DNA of 64,000 nucleotides from Nocardia vinacea (GTDB lineage Bacteria; Actinomycetota; Actinomycetes; Mycobacteriales; Mycobacteriaceae): positions 8,680,001 to 8,744,000 of the forward strand of contig NZ_CP109149.1 of the NCBI RefSeq assembly GCF_035920345.1, given 5' to 3'. Of this stretch, positions 8,163 to 19,253 are shown piece by piece. Position numbers and translations under genes: made by a program. How positions within the stretch are numbered: the first letter of the stretch is position 1; every line of letters begins with the position of its first letter. The notes under the pieces were generated by a model, which saw only the letters and a program-made list of their open reading frames with translations, ran no database searches and was not told where the DNA came from.

Positions 8163-8301
8163 CTCACGGCACGACCACTGGATACTTTTCGAGGTCGATG
8201 CACCCGATCACAAGCCGCTCAGCCGTATCGCTGACGCAGAGCCGATGAGGACCCCGCATAGCCAAATACCCTATGCGCGATAGTCATTCGCTCTGCGACA
8301 G

Positions 8302-9444
8302 CTATTCCGGCGCGGGCTCGGGTTCGGGGGATTCGTCGGGTGGTGCGGTGACGACGTCGATCTGCTCGCCGAGGTAGCGAGCCACCACCGCGATGACGGC
8401 CGCTACCGGTACCGCGAGGAAGGCGCCGACGACGCCGTAGAGCGAGGCGCCCGCGGTGATCGAGACCAGGACCACCACGGCATGCAATTTCATGGTGCGG
8501 CCCTGCAAAACCGGTTGCAGCACATTGCCTTCCAATTGCTGGACGGCGATGATGATACCGAGCACGATCAGCGCGGTGGTGACGCCATTGCCGACCAGTG
8601 CCACGAGCACCGCCAGCGCCCCGGCGACGAATGCGCCGACCATCGGCACGAAACCGCCTATGAAGGTGATCACCGCGAGTACGAGTGCCAATGGGACATG
8701 CAGGATCACCAGTCCGGCGCCGATGAACACCGCGTCGATCAGACTCACCAGCGCCTGGACGCGGATGAACCCGCCGAGGGTGGACCAGATCCGATTCAGC
8801 AGCTCCTCGAGGTGCCTGCCGCCGCGACTGCCGAGTACGGCATGCAGCCACGGCAGCAGCCGTGGACCGTCCTTGATGAAGAAAAACGCCAGTACCAGCA
8901 CCAGGAACAGCGTCACCAGCGTGGAGGTCGCGGTGGTCACGCCGGTGAAGACGCCCGAGGCGATCTGTTCCGAACTGGACTTCAGCCGCTGCGTGATCGC
9001 GTCCACCGCCGCTTGCAACTGCTCGTCGCGTATGCGCAGCGGCGGACCGTGCAGCCAATCCCGCACCTTGTTGACACCCGCGGTGGATTTGTCGGCCAGC
9101 TCCGGGGCCTGGTCCACGACCGACGGAACGATCAGGGCGATGACACCCGCGAGGACTCCGATGAATCCGAGCAGACTGACCGTTGCCGCAGCGCCCGGCC
9201 GAAAGCCGTGCGCGGTGAGCCAGCGGGTCGGCGGCCACAATACTGTCGCGATGATCAGCGCCAGCGCGATCGGCAGCACGACCACCCACAGGGCGGCGAC
9301 GACGGTGCCGAGCACCCACGCGCCCGCAGCGATCGCCACAATGCACAGCGACCATTTGGCCAGCCAGATGAGTCCGGCGCCGATCGCGTCGCCGCGGTCG
9401 CGGGTCGGTGGTCGATTCTTCTCGGTGCCGTCCTGCTCACTCAC
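8302..9444 (-). CDS. AI-2E/PerM-family (UPF0118) membrane permease
   Basis: About 380 residues from the GTG at 9444; a longer frame begins at 9492 but would overlap the upstream gene by 44 nt. The family pattern is clear: paired N-terminal helices (LIWLAKWSLCIVAIAAGAWV; VVVLPIALALIIATV), a periplasmic amphipathic region (residues about 100-170), then a helix cluster with FLVLVLAFFFIKDGPRL, FIGGFVPMVGAF and a C-terminal pair. The family exports small molecules or ions, and the substrate cannot be read from sequence. The stop codon of the PAP2 gene lies 5 nt upstream of this start, so the two genes are almost certainly cotranscribed. Confidence 0.85.
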   Translation of the reverse strand: MSEQDGTEKNRPPTRDRGDAIGAGLIWLAKWSLCIVAIAAGAWVLGTVVAALWVVVLPIALALIIATVLWPPTRWLTAHGFRPGAAATVSLLGFIGVLAGVIALIVPSVVDQAPELADKSTAGVNKVRDWLHGPPLRIRDEQLQAAVDAITQRLKSSSEQIASGVFTGVTTATSTLVTLFLVLVLAFFFIKDGPRLLPWLHAVLGSRGGRHLEELLNRIWSTLGGFIRVQALVSLIDAVFIGAGLVILHVPLALVLAVITFIGGFVPMVGAFVAGALAVLVALVGNGVTTALIVLGIIIAVQQLEGNVLQPVLQGRTMKLHAVVVLVSITAGASLYGVVGAFLAVPVAAVIAVVARYLGEQIDVVTAPPDESPEPEPAPE

Positions 9445-9448
9445 GCCG

Positions 9449-10825
9449 TCAGTCTGGCACGGGAGACAGCCGGGCGGTGCCATCATCGGCACGCTGCGCA
9501 GGACTCAGCGGGTCAACCTTTACCGAGTCTTTTGCGGCGAACCAAGTCCGGTAGAAGGTGAACGCCAGTGCGGCGAAGACACCAAGAATCGCGACGCCGA
9601 ACGGGAGCGGGTAGTTCGCCATCGGCAGTGCGAAGAAGCGCACGCACAGCAGCACCCCTGCGAAGGTTGCGATACCGAAGGCCACCATCTGGGCGCGACC
9701 GCGGTCCCAACCCCGGTCCGGATCGCGCAGGACGGATTCGACGGTCAAGCACAGCGCCGCGCCCGCGACGAGGTCGACGCCGTAATGCGCCCCGAGGCCC
9801 AGCGTCGCGACGAGGGTGCAGACCAGCCAGAACGCACCACCCCAGCGCAACCAGAGCGGCCCGCGCCGAGAGTGGATGAACAGCGACAGCGCCCACGCCG
9901 TATGCAGTGACGGCATGCAGTTACGCGGTGTGATGCCGTCGAAGGGCATCGAATCGACCGAGGACGGCAGTGCCGGAACGATATTCGGCCAGACATCGGC
10001 GAGTTCGAAACCCTGCCCCTCCGGGCCGAACGCGAGCACCGGCCCGACCACCGGGAAGACCACATAGAACAGCGGGCCGACCACACCGAGGGTCAAGAAT
10101 GTGCGCACCAGATAGTGCCGCGGCCATATACCCGCGGTGACGCCGCGCAGTTGCCACGCCGCGACCACAATGGCCGCGACCGGCAGTTCGAAATACACCC
10201 AACGCACCACACCCAGCGGTACCGGTCCCGCTGCGTCGAGTGCCTGTCCGACGAGCCACGACGGATTGCCGAGCGCGTGATCGGCCAGTTCCGCATAGGG
10301 ATCCAGCACGGTCGGGCAGGCCCATGCGGTGATGTCGAGCCAGATCTCGCCGACCTTCGTCGCCAGAATCAGCAGCGCACCGAGAGCGATTGTGCGCAGC
10401 GCGGTTTCGCGCCGCGCACCGGTCCAGCGCACGGCGGCGATCACCGCCAGCGCGGTGAGCACAATGGTCGGACCGTTGCCGACCGTGAACAATCGCCCCT
10501 CGATCGCGCGAATGATCACGAAGACCACATCGATGCCGACCGCGGCCGCCAGCGCGCGCACCCGCACATTCCAGGAGACACCGATCAACGCCAGCAGAAA
10601 CCCGGCCCACGGCGTGGTCGCCGATTTGGGCCGCCCGACATAATCCCAAGAAAGACTGGTCAGCGGCCCGAGCGCATTGATATGCACGGCCATCAACTGC
10701 CCTGCGATCAACACCACCACCGCGACCGCGATACTGCCCCAGATCAACCGAGTTCGCCACGGACGCGCAGTCCCCACTTCCCCCGCAGGTGCAACCGATC
10801 TCTCCTGCGCGCCCTGAATCAACAT
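9449..10825 (-). CDS. PAP2-superfamily membrane phosphatase/transferase
   Basis: The 458-residue multi-pass membrane protein carries a C-terminal PAP2-type catalytic pair: CMPSLHTAWALSLF (phosphatase SGH-like motif PSLHT) and LGAHYGVDLVAG (terminal His-x3-Asp motif). About twelve hydrophobic helices are visible. Family members dephosphorylate lipid phosphates or move phospho-inositol groups; here the substrate is unknown but cell-envelope lipid metabolism is likely in this organism. The C-terminal tail beyond the last helix is soluble. It is followed directly by the AI-2E-type permease. Confidence 0.85.
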   Translation of the reverse strand: MLIQGAQERSVAPAGEVGTARPWRTRLIWGSIAVAVVVLIAGQLMAVHINALGPLTSLSWDYVGRPKSATTPWAGFLLALIGVSWNVRVRALAAAVGIDVVFVIIRAIEGRLFTVGNGPTIVLTALAVIAAVRWTGARRETALRTIALGALLILATKVGEIWLDITAWACPTVLDPYAELADHALGNPSWLVGQALDAAGPVPLGVVRWVYFELPVAAIVVAAWQLRGVTAGIWPRHYLVRTFLTLGVVGPLFYVVFPVVGPVLAFGPEGQGFELADVWPNIVPALPSSVDSMPFDGITPRNCMPSLHTAWALSLFIHSRRGPLWLRWGGAFWLVCTLVATLGLGAHYGVDLVAGAALCLTVESVLRDPDRGWDRGRAQMVAFGIATFAGVLLCVRFFALPMANYPLPFGVAILGVFAALAFTFYRTWFAAKDSVKVDPLSPAQRADDGTARLSPVPD

Positions 10826-10952
10826 TCCGACATCGTAAACAGGATGTGAACACCACCGTGCGACCCGATTAACGCAACCTGTGAACTCGCTGCGCGCTTG
10901 CGGACCGGTCAGTGCCGGAGCCTACTGAAGCGCCACCCGGGCGGGCCGGATA

Positions 10953-11822
10953 TCAGGGTCGCGCGATGATGAGGGGGCAGTCGGTGGCGTGTAGGACGGC
11001 CTGGCTGACCGAGCCGAGGGTCATGCCCGCGAAACCGCCACGGCCGCGGCTGCCCAGGACGATCAGTTGGGCGTATTCTGCCTCGGCGAGTAGGCATCTG
11101 GCCGGTCGATCCTCGACGACCACGCGCTCGACCTCCAAGTCCGGATACTTTTCCGCATAGCCGGCCAGGCTCTCGGAGAGCAACGCCTCGGCCTCTTGCT
11201 GCATCTCCTCGCGGGAGATGTAGCGGTTGAATTCGGACCAGGTGAGTACCGCGCGCAGTCCGACCGTGCGATGGGCGGCCTGGTCGAAGGCGACCTCGAT
11301 GGCGTGGGCGGAGCCGGGGGAGCCGTCGACACCGACGAGCACCGGTCCGAGCAGCCGATCGGCTTCGTAGTCTTGGGGTTCGGGAATGACGGCGACCGGA
11401 CAGTGCGCGTGCCTTGCGACGGCGGTGCTCACCGAGCCGAGCAGGCCACGGCGGAAGGCGCCCAGACCGCGGGTGCCGACGACGAGCATGCGCGCATCCT
11501 TGGAGCGGTCGAGTAGAACCGGAATCGGCGGTGCGTCGACCACGAAGGTCGTGATTTCCAGTTCGCCGATGGGTTCGGCCGCCGCGGTCGCGTAGGCGTG
11601 GGCAGTGGTGACGGCGGCGGCACCGGCCGCTCGATAGGCGTCGTAATCGATTTGGTCGAAGGCTATTCCGGGGCCGAAGTCCATCGGGGCGCCGATGCCG
11701 TACACGATATGCAGGCGCGCGCGGTGGTGGACGGCGTCGACCGCGGCCCAGCGCACCGCCTCGGCGGCGGCGTCGGAGCCGTCGAAGCCGACGAGTACAG
11801 GGGGATTCATATTGGTGGACAT
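10953..11822 (-). CDS. Tandem-domain universal stress protein (first of pair)
   Basis: 289 residues made of two UspA domains. Each shows the nucleotide-binding signature G-x2-G-x9-G(S/T): GTRGLGAFRRGLLGSVST near residue 115-132 and GSRGRGGFAGMTLGSVS near 255-271. The N-terminal strand VLVGFDGSDAAAEAV is typical. Such tandem USPs are classic members of the DosR dormancy regulon in mycobacteria and bind ATP in hypoxic cells. It lies 30 bp downstream of another USP gene and is probably cotranscribed with it. Confidence 0.9.
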   Translation of the reverse strand: MSTNMNPPVLVGFDGSDAAAEAVRWAAVDAVHHRARLHIVYGIGAPMDFGPGIAFDQIDYDAYRAAGAAAVTTAHAYATAAAEPIGELEITTFVVDAPPIPVLLDRSKDARMLVVGTRGLGAFRRGLLGSVSTAVARHAHCPVAVIPEPQDYEADRLLGPVLVGVDGSPGSAHAIEVAFDQAAHRTVGLRAVLTWSEFNRYISREEMQQEAEALLSESLAGYAEKYPDLEVERVVVEDRPARCLLAEAEYAQLIVLGSRGRGGFAGMTLGSVSQAVLHATDCPLIIARP

Positions 11823-11852
11823 GGGATTTCGTAGCCCCTCAGCGTGACCGCG

Positions 11853-12806
11853 CTACTGCGGGCGGACGACCATGACCGGACAGTGCGCGGTCTGGACCAG
11901 CGCGTCGCTGGTGGAGCCGAGCAGCAGTCCGCGGAATCCGCCGCGCCCCCGGCTACCGACCACGAGCAGCTGCGCCGACCGCGACCATTCGCGCAGTGCC
12001 TGCCGCGGACCCGACAGGTACACCTTGCGGATGACCTGCACGTCCGGATACTTCTCCTGCCAGCCGGCGAGCTGCTCGGCCAGGATCGCCTGTCCGGCGG
12101 TCTCGGCGTCGTGATCGCAGACGGCGTAGGGGAGGCCGGCGATGCGGTCGAAATACAGGTCGCTCCAAGCGTGGACGGCGACGAGTCGGGTTCTGCGTTC
12201 GCTGGCTTCGGCGAACGCGGCGCCGACGGCGGCCGTGCTGACCGGTCCGCCGTCGATACCGAGCACAACCGGGCCGACACGTCGGGTCTGCTGTTCGGTG
12301 CCGGTGCCGGTGCCGGTGCCGGTGCCGGTGCCGGTGCCGGTGTCACGCACGACCACGATCGCACCGCGGCCATGGCTTGCGACCGCGAGCAGCGTCGATC
12401 CGAGATAGCTCAGGGTGCCGCCGGAACCCGCTGTGCCGATCGCGACCAGATGCGCCGCCTCGGACAGCTCGATCAACAGATGTGCGGGATTGGCTTCGGA
12501 GAGTTCGGTTTCCACGGTCAGGGCCGGATCGACCTGATGGGCGAGTCGGCGTGCCGTGCGCAGCACGTCCGCGCCTTCGCGGCGGATCGCATCGATCACC
12601 GGCGGCATGATCACGTCGTACATCCCGTAGACCGACCCCGCCGCCGCGAGGTCGAGACCGTGCACGATGCGCAGGCGCCGGCGCCGCTGGGAGGCGGTCT
12701 CGGCGGCCCAACGGACGGCGAGATCGGCCGCCTCGGAGCCGTCGGTTCCGACGACTACTTCGGCCGACGCCAGCCGGTGTGGTTCATCGCGGTGCTGGGC
12801 GGTCAT
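11853..12806 (-). CDS. Tandem-domain universal stress protein with Gly-Thr repeat linker
   Basis: 317 residues from the ATG at 12806, chosen for the AAGGGAC ribosome site and because the UspA strand VVVGTDGSEAADLAV then lies at the usual distance. Domain 1 has GTAGSGGTLSYLGSTL and domain 2 has GSRGRGGFRGLLLGSTS, both G-x2-G-x9-G(S/T)-like. The two domains are joined by a (Gly-Thr)8 linker encoded by a hexanucleotide repeat (12297-12344). A DosR-like box lies about 90 bp upstream at 12896-12909. Likely an ATP-binding stress protein of the DosR regulon, cotranscribed with the USP at 10953. Confidence 0.9.
   Translation of the reverse strand: MTAQHRDEPHRLASAEVVVGTDGSEAADLAVRWAAETASQRRRRLRIVHGLDLAAAGSVYGMYDVIMPPVIDAIRREGADVLRTARRLAHQVDPALTVETELSEANPAHLLIELSEAAHLVAIGTAGSGGTLSYLGSTLLAVASHGRGAIVVVRDTGTGTGTGTGTGTGTEQQTRRVGPVVLGIDGGPVSTAAVGAAFAEASERRTRLVAVHAWSDLYFDRIAGLPYAVCDHDAETAGQAILAEQLAGWQEKYPDVQVIRKVYLSGPRQALREWSRSAQLLVVGSRGRGGFRGLLLGSTSDALVQTAHCPVMVVRPQ
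12297..12344 (+). repeat. Hexanucleotide tandem repeat (GGTGCC)7 plus one variant unit
   Basis: Seven perfect GGTGCC units followed by GGTGTC, 48 bp, lie within the minus-strand USP gene and encode alternating Gly-Thr between the two Usp domains. Because each unit is two codons, gain or loss of units changes linker length without breaking the frame. Confidence 0.95.
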
Positions 12807-12895
12807 GGATGTCCCTTCGGGTTCCGAGATATCAGCTACCCGTAGGTTAGGAATCCGAGGTGGTCGCGCACGCCTGGCATTGGTCACGAACCGCA

Positions 12896-12909
12896 GGGCC
12901 TAAAGACCG
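12896..12909 (-). promoter_or_regulatory. DosR-like box upstream of the universal stress protein operon
   Basis: Read on the minus strand the site is CGGTCTTTAGGCCC, matching 10 of the 12 specified bases of the mycobacterial DosR consensus GGGACTT-N2-GGCCC. It lies 90 bp before the USP start at 12806, between devS and the USP operon. Confidence 0.55.
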
Positions 12910-12931
12910 CTCATGCCACAGGCAGGACAGT

Positions 12932-15359
<2,428 letters not shown>

Positions 15360-15480
15360 CGCAGCACCTCCAGCAGGGTCCCTCCAGCGTAGCCCGCGTA
15401 TATGCGCAACTGGACGGTCGATCACCCTGCGTAGGTGGAGGCAAATGTCGACTAGATCCCACCGCCGGCGCATTCTCGAC

Positions 15481-16479
15481 TTACTGCATTGTGAGGATGT
15501 CGGAGAGGGGGCGGCGGGGGGTTGATGGGGGCTCGGGGGTGTTTTCGGGGGTGGTGCCGATTCGGATCAGGACCTGGGGGATGGTGGTGTGGGGGAGCAT
15601 GGTTGCGATGGCTGTTCGGGCCGATGGCAATTCGGTGATGTGGGTCATCGGGCAAGTTGCCAGGCCGGACGTGGTGCATTCCAGGAGTACGGCGGAGAGG
15701 GCTTCGCCGGTGTGTAGCCACGTTGTGACGGATTCGCGGGGTGAGCTGAGTACCAGTAGGCGAGCGTGGTCCTCGAGGGTGTCGCGGCGGGCCGAATGCG
15801 GCGTGGATGGGTAGGTACGGCCCACACCGACGCGGGCGAATTCGGCATCGGAGACCAGGGATTCGCGCGGAACGCCTTCCGCGTCGCCGGAATGTCCGGT
15901 CCACCAATGCAATTCGGTCTGGTACTCCATGTCGTAGCGGCGGACCGCGGTGGCGTGCTCAGAGGCCACCGTGAGCTTCGCGCGGGCGCTCTCGTCGAGG
16001 AGATCGAGTTCGATGTCGTGGGGTGTCACCAGCATTCGACCGGCGTGCAGGAGCGGCGATAAGTCGGTCGGCGCGTACAGCGGCAGTCGGTCGGTGCGTC
16101 GCTTTTCGATGGCGCGGGCGCGGGCCAGCACGCCGATCGGCGGCTCGGGCCACGGCCGGAACTCGATTACCGCCAGATAGTCGGGGTGGCCGGCATCGGG
16201 GAGCCGGGTGGTATCGGTGTGCCAGCCCTTGGCGGCGAATGCGGTGCGCACGTGGTGCAGCATCGCGCCACAGCTGATCACCAGTTGCCGACCCAGCGGG
16301 TCCGCCGAGGTCAGCAGGCGGTCGTCGTCGCGATACAGATGCAGTCGGGTCCCGTCGAAGACCCAGCGCCACGGTTGGGTGTTGTGCAATGACGGCGCGC
16401 GGCCGGCCGAACGCATGGCCGCCAGCAACGTCGAATGGTCCGGCACGGAATGTACGGAGGAGAGGCGGGTGTCGGTCAT
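15481..16479 (-). CDS. Acg-family nitroreductase-like protein (DosR-regulon type)
   Basis: 332 residues from the ATG at 16479 (GGGAG upstream), very near the 331 residues of M. tuberculosis Acg. The conserved opening of the family is present: [19 protein letters not shown], in which the SxHNxQPW segment belongs to the FMN-binding site. Further segments include [17 protein letters not shown] and [17 protein letters not shown]. In Mtb, Acg-type proteins lack normal nitroreductase activity and may sequester flavin. The gene is downstream of devR in the same direction and divergent from the RafH-like gene, with a DosR-like box at 16598 between them. Confidence 0.85.
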   Translation of the reverse strand: MTDTRLSSVHSVPDHSTLLAAMRSAGRAPSLHNTQPWRWVFDGTRLHLYRDDDRLLTSADPLGRQLVISCGAMLHHVRTAFAAKGWHTDTTRLPDAGHPDYLAVIEFRPWPEPPIGVLARARAIEKRRTDRLPLYAPTDLSPLLHAGRMLVTPHDIELDLLDESARAKLTVASEHATAVRRYDMEYQTELHWWTGHSGDAEGVPRESLVSDAEFARVGVGRTYPSTPHSARRDTLEDHARLLVLSSPRESVTTWLHTGEALSAVLLECTTSGLATCPMTHITELPSARTAIATMLPHTTIPQVLIRIGTTPENTPEPPSTPRRPLSDILTMQ

Positions 16480-16597
16480 ACTCCCGAGCCTCGTCTGGCG
16501 ATGTGCCGGTCGATACGGGCCTTTTGCCTGTTCTCGAAGGTCGATGGTCACCCGTCGGGTCGGGCCGTGCACTGGGTGCCGAAGGTCAGGTGTAGCA

Positions 16598-16611
16598 GTG
16601 ACTTTCGGCCC
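16598..16611 (+). promoter_or_regulatory. DosR-like box between nitroreductase and RafH-like genes
   Basis: GTGACTTTCGGCCC matches 11 of the 12 specified bases of the DosR consensus GGGACTT-N2-GGCCC. It lies 77 bp before the RafH-like start and 119 bp before the divergent nitroreductase start, so it could serve either or both. Confidence 0.65.
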
Positions 16612-16687
16612 TCCCGTCGTGGACGTCGTGGATGCTGCGATCGAGTCCCGAGGGTCGGAAATCGAACAATCCAATAGCGAGGCCGTC

Positions 16688-17425
16688 ATGAGCGTGTCAG
16701 GGAAGTGGTCCACCCCGGACTTCCCCGACATTGTCGTATTTCCGCGTGGACCGATCGCGGAGTTGGAACTCGAACGCGTGGCTGGGGCGGTCGGGCGATT
16801 GCTTACTCGAAACGGGGTCGACGGTGGTGCCCGGGTGCGGGTCGTGGTCGCGAATTGTCCGAGTGGGCCGCAGTTGGTGCAGGTGAATCTGTGCGTGCGC
16901 GGTACTCCGGCGCGCGTGCAGACGATCACTCCGGGGGCGGGCATGGTGCTGCCGGTCGTGCTGCGGCTGGAGCGGCTGATCGAGCGGTTGACGACAAAGC
17001 AACGGGTGGCGCCGGAGCGGGAGCCGGTACGGCGACTACTCGCGGCATCCGGATATGGCACGATCACCCGCCGCAAGAAATGTTCGCTGCTGGTCGGTCC
17101 ACCGGATGCGGCGGCCGCGGTGCTCGACGCGATGGACTACGACGCGCACCTGTTCGTCGACGCCGAAACCGGCGCTGACGCGATCGTCTACCGTGGCGAT
17201 CCCGCGGGCATCAGGTTGATCCGTTGGCCGTGCGACCCAGCGGCGGCCGATCCGAAGATTCCGGAGTTGTCCGAGACCGCGGCCGCCGACTGCCTGTGCA
17301 CCATCGGCCTGCCATTCCTGTTCTTCATCGATCCCGTCAGCCGCCGCGGGCATCTGCTGTACCGCCGCTACGACGCCGACCTCGGGCTGATCACACCCCG
17401 GATCAGTACACGGCTTGCCTGCTGA
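16688..17425 (+). CDS. RafH-like ribosome hibernation factor (tandem S30AE C-terminal domains)
   Basis: 245 residues from the ATG at 16688, preceded by GCGAGG; a longer open frame continues upstream but would run through the DosR-like box. The N-terminal part resembles the ribosome-binding S30AE/HPF fold (FPRGPIAELELERVAGAVGR, ARVRVVVANCPSG). Two copies of the C-terminal S30AE dimerisation domain follow: AHLFVDAETGADAIVYRGD (about 159-177) and LFFIDPVSRRGHLLYRRYD (about 216-234). This arrangement matches what I know of DosR-controlled RafH (Rv0079), which stabilises ribosomes in hypoxia. It is divergent from the Acg-type nitroreductase. Confidence 0.82.
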   Translation: MSVSGKWSTPDFPDIVVFPRGPIAELELERVAGAVGRLLTRNGVDGGARVRVVVANCPSGPQLVQVNLCVRGTPARVQTITPGAGMVLPVVLRLERLIERLTTKQRVAPEREPVRRLLAASGYGTITRRKKCSLLVGPPDAAAAVLDAMDYDAHLFVDAETGADAIVYRGDPAGIRLIRWPCDPAAADPKIPELSETAAADCLCTIGLPFLFFIDPVSRRGHLLYRRYDADLGLITPRISTRLAC

Positions 17426-17729
17426 CCCGGTGTTCGGCAGGACCAATGTCCCTGGATCCAGGGCATCCCGGCTCTGTCGACGACCGTGTCACCCCGGGCA
17501 TAGTTGGAATGGGAGCCGGCCACCGGCGGTCGGGCAGAAGCGAGGCGGTACGAACGGCCTACCGCGAGAAGGATCATGGGGCGGGCGATTCGACTCGGCG
17601 GTGCCATGCGGGGCAACGCACGAGTCGTGTGTGGCGATCGACGACCACGCCGTGATCCGACCGACGGATTCGCGCCGTCGCCGCCGAAACCCGCTCGCCC
17701 ACCTGTCGTGTTGGCCGGTTCCATTTCGA
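17426..17729. other. Intergenic stretch between convergent genes
   Basis: About 300 bp without a credible ORF. It holds a perfect 14-nt palindrome CCCTGGATCCAGGG (17450-17463) just after the RafH-like stop, which may assist termination; nothing else stands out. Confidence 0.5.
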
Positions 17730-18557
17730 TTACTGCGCGCGGAGCACCATGATGCCCGGCGTCGTGCGCACATAGTCGGCGAACGGGGAGTCGACCACCT
17801 TGTTGTTCGCCGCGAGTGAGGATGCGTTGCGGAAGACCGGGCCGCTCGGTGTCATGACGAAGATGCCGACGTGAGTCACATCGAGTCCTGGCTGGTCGGC
17901 GTACGCGCCGATATAGTCACCGGTGCGTAGTCCACCGATGACGCTCTCGTCTACAGCAGCGCCGGGGATATAAGTGATACCGCGATCGACCACCGGCAGC
18001 CCCGGAAGATATGTTCCGCCATCGGCTTTCGCGTTGAGGTGCTTGGTAACGGTCACCGCGGCCGGGCTCAATGTGCCGGTGATATCGGTGGCCGCGATAC
18101 GCGCGGTATGTGACCAATCGCTGAAGAAGTGCTTGCGCTGCTGGAACTCGACGCGGCTATCGGCATAGCGGGTCGCGATCAGATTCGCGACGAACTGGTC
18201 GCGATCGGTAGACCTGCTGAGCGCCTCGACATAGTCGAGGTAGGTGAAGCAATCCACCCGGCGCAGATCGATGACCAACTGTTCGGGCTGGTCCGCCGAG
18301 CCGATGAGCATATCCGCGCCATACGGCGTCCCGAGCAGGCGTCCCGACAACCGCTCGATCAGCTCACCCTTGCTCGCACCCGGCGAGGCAGCCCGCAGCG
18401 CCAGCAGCTCATCGATCTTCCCGGCAGTGACGTCATCGCTGATCGGTGCGCCGAATGCGGCTGGAACGGTCGGCATGACCATGCCGACGAGTGCCGAGAT
18501 GATGAGCAGTACGCGAGCGATGCTGCGCAAAGGGCCTCCAGCAGGTTGAACGGTCAT
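17730..18557 (-). CDS. Exported DUF1460 (amidase-like, NlpC/P60-type fold) protein
   Basis: 275 residues from the ATG at 18557, which gives an N-terminal signal sequence (RSIARVLLIISALVGMVM ... AAFGA). The mature protein shows the DUF1460 pattern: Cys103 in RRVDCFTYLDYVEALSRS and His229 in GLDVTHVGIF, the expected Cys-His pair of a papain-like fold. Family members are annotated as N-acetylmuramoyl-L-alanine amidase-like and are thought to act on peptidoglycan or lipid-linked substrates. It is a single-gene unit, convergent with the RafH-like gene. Confidence 0.82.
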   Translation of the reverse strand: MTVQPAGGPLRSIARVLLIISALVGMVMPTVPAAFGAPISDDVTAGKIDELLALRAASPGASKGELIERLSGRLLGTPYGADMLIGSADQPEQLVIDLRRVDCFTYLDYVEALSRSTDRDQFVANLIATRYADSRVEFQQRKHFFSDWSHTARIAATDITGTLSPAAVTVTKHLNAKADGGTYLPGLPVVDRGITYIPGAAVDESVIGGLRTGDYIGAYADQPGLDVTHVGIFVMTPSGPVFRNASSLAANNKVVDSPFADYVRTTPGIMVLRAQ

Positions 18558-19253
18558 TGCTGCCACGGTAGTCCGAGCCCGGCGGTCCTCGGTCGCCGAA
18601 CACGAAAACGGCCCCGTGGCTGCAGGATCCGCTGGGGATTCCGTCATGAGCCCTACATTCCGAGTCGAACAGTTTGGACACGGGATGATCACGATGTTGT
18701 CGTTTCGTTATCTCGGAGGGGCTTTGGTCGTCGGAACTTGCCTGGTCGACCGCGATTCGACCGGACTTACAGATGCAAGCGCGTGGCGGCCTCCCGCAGG
18801 CGCCGGGCTCGGCGCGACGATTCCCGGCAAGTGTGGCAGGCTCGGTAATCGAGGCCGGGGTGCAGAGATTTCGACTCGCACAACGGTCGGCGTGACCACG
18901 GGAGACCCCAGCTACGGCTGGGGTCTTCGTGTGTCTGCGGCATGTTTCCCTCGAAACGGCTCTCATTAATGTCGATTCCGCACCGATGTGAGCTCAGTAA
19001 CCATATCCTGTTAAGCATCAGTTACCGACGTAAAAGTTCGTTACGGCCGACCTGCTGCGTTTGTGACGCCGGAACCTCCGTGTAACGATAGTTTCAATCG
19101 CGAACGAACAAATCATCCCGAAGTGTTCACCCACTGCAGATACGGTCCCCATCGTCGCACCGGATTTGTTTCCTTCGGTGTGTTCGCATGCGGGTCGAAT
19201 CGCCGGTTGTGGCTGTCTTGCGCAGGTATGCGCGAAAACGAGGAATGGTGCAC
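18558..19253. other. Long intergenic region with a terminator-like hairpin
   Basis: About 700 bp. ORFs in it have no recognisable product and poor third-position bias. The 5' side must hold the promoter of the minus-strand DUF1460 gene, and the 3' side that of the membrane-protein gene. The stretch 18780-18925 is GC-rich with several short inverted repeats and ends in the hairpin at 18904-18925, so a structured RNA reading to the right is possible but unproven. Confidence 0.4.
18904..18925 (+). terminator. Hairpin GACCCCAG/CTGGGGTC
   Basis: GACCCCAG (18904-18911) and CTGGGGTC (18918-18925) pair perfectly around CTACGG and are followed by TTCGTGTGT. No coding sequence ends immediately before it on the plus strand, so it may end a non-coding transcript. 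Confidence 0.6.

Noticed and set aside
16518..16531. Second DosR-like element before the nitroreductase
   Set aside because: Only 7 of 12 specified bases match; the site at 16598 is far better.
17439..17453. DosR-like dyad AGGACCAATGTCCCT
   Set aside because: It matches about 9 of 12 specified bases but lies between the 3' ends of two convergent genes, so it has no promoter to control.
18616..18969. 117-codon plus-strand ORF
   Set aside because: No family resemblance, weak third-position bias, and it runs through the hairpin at 18904-18925.
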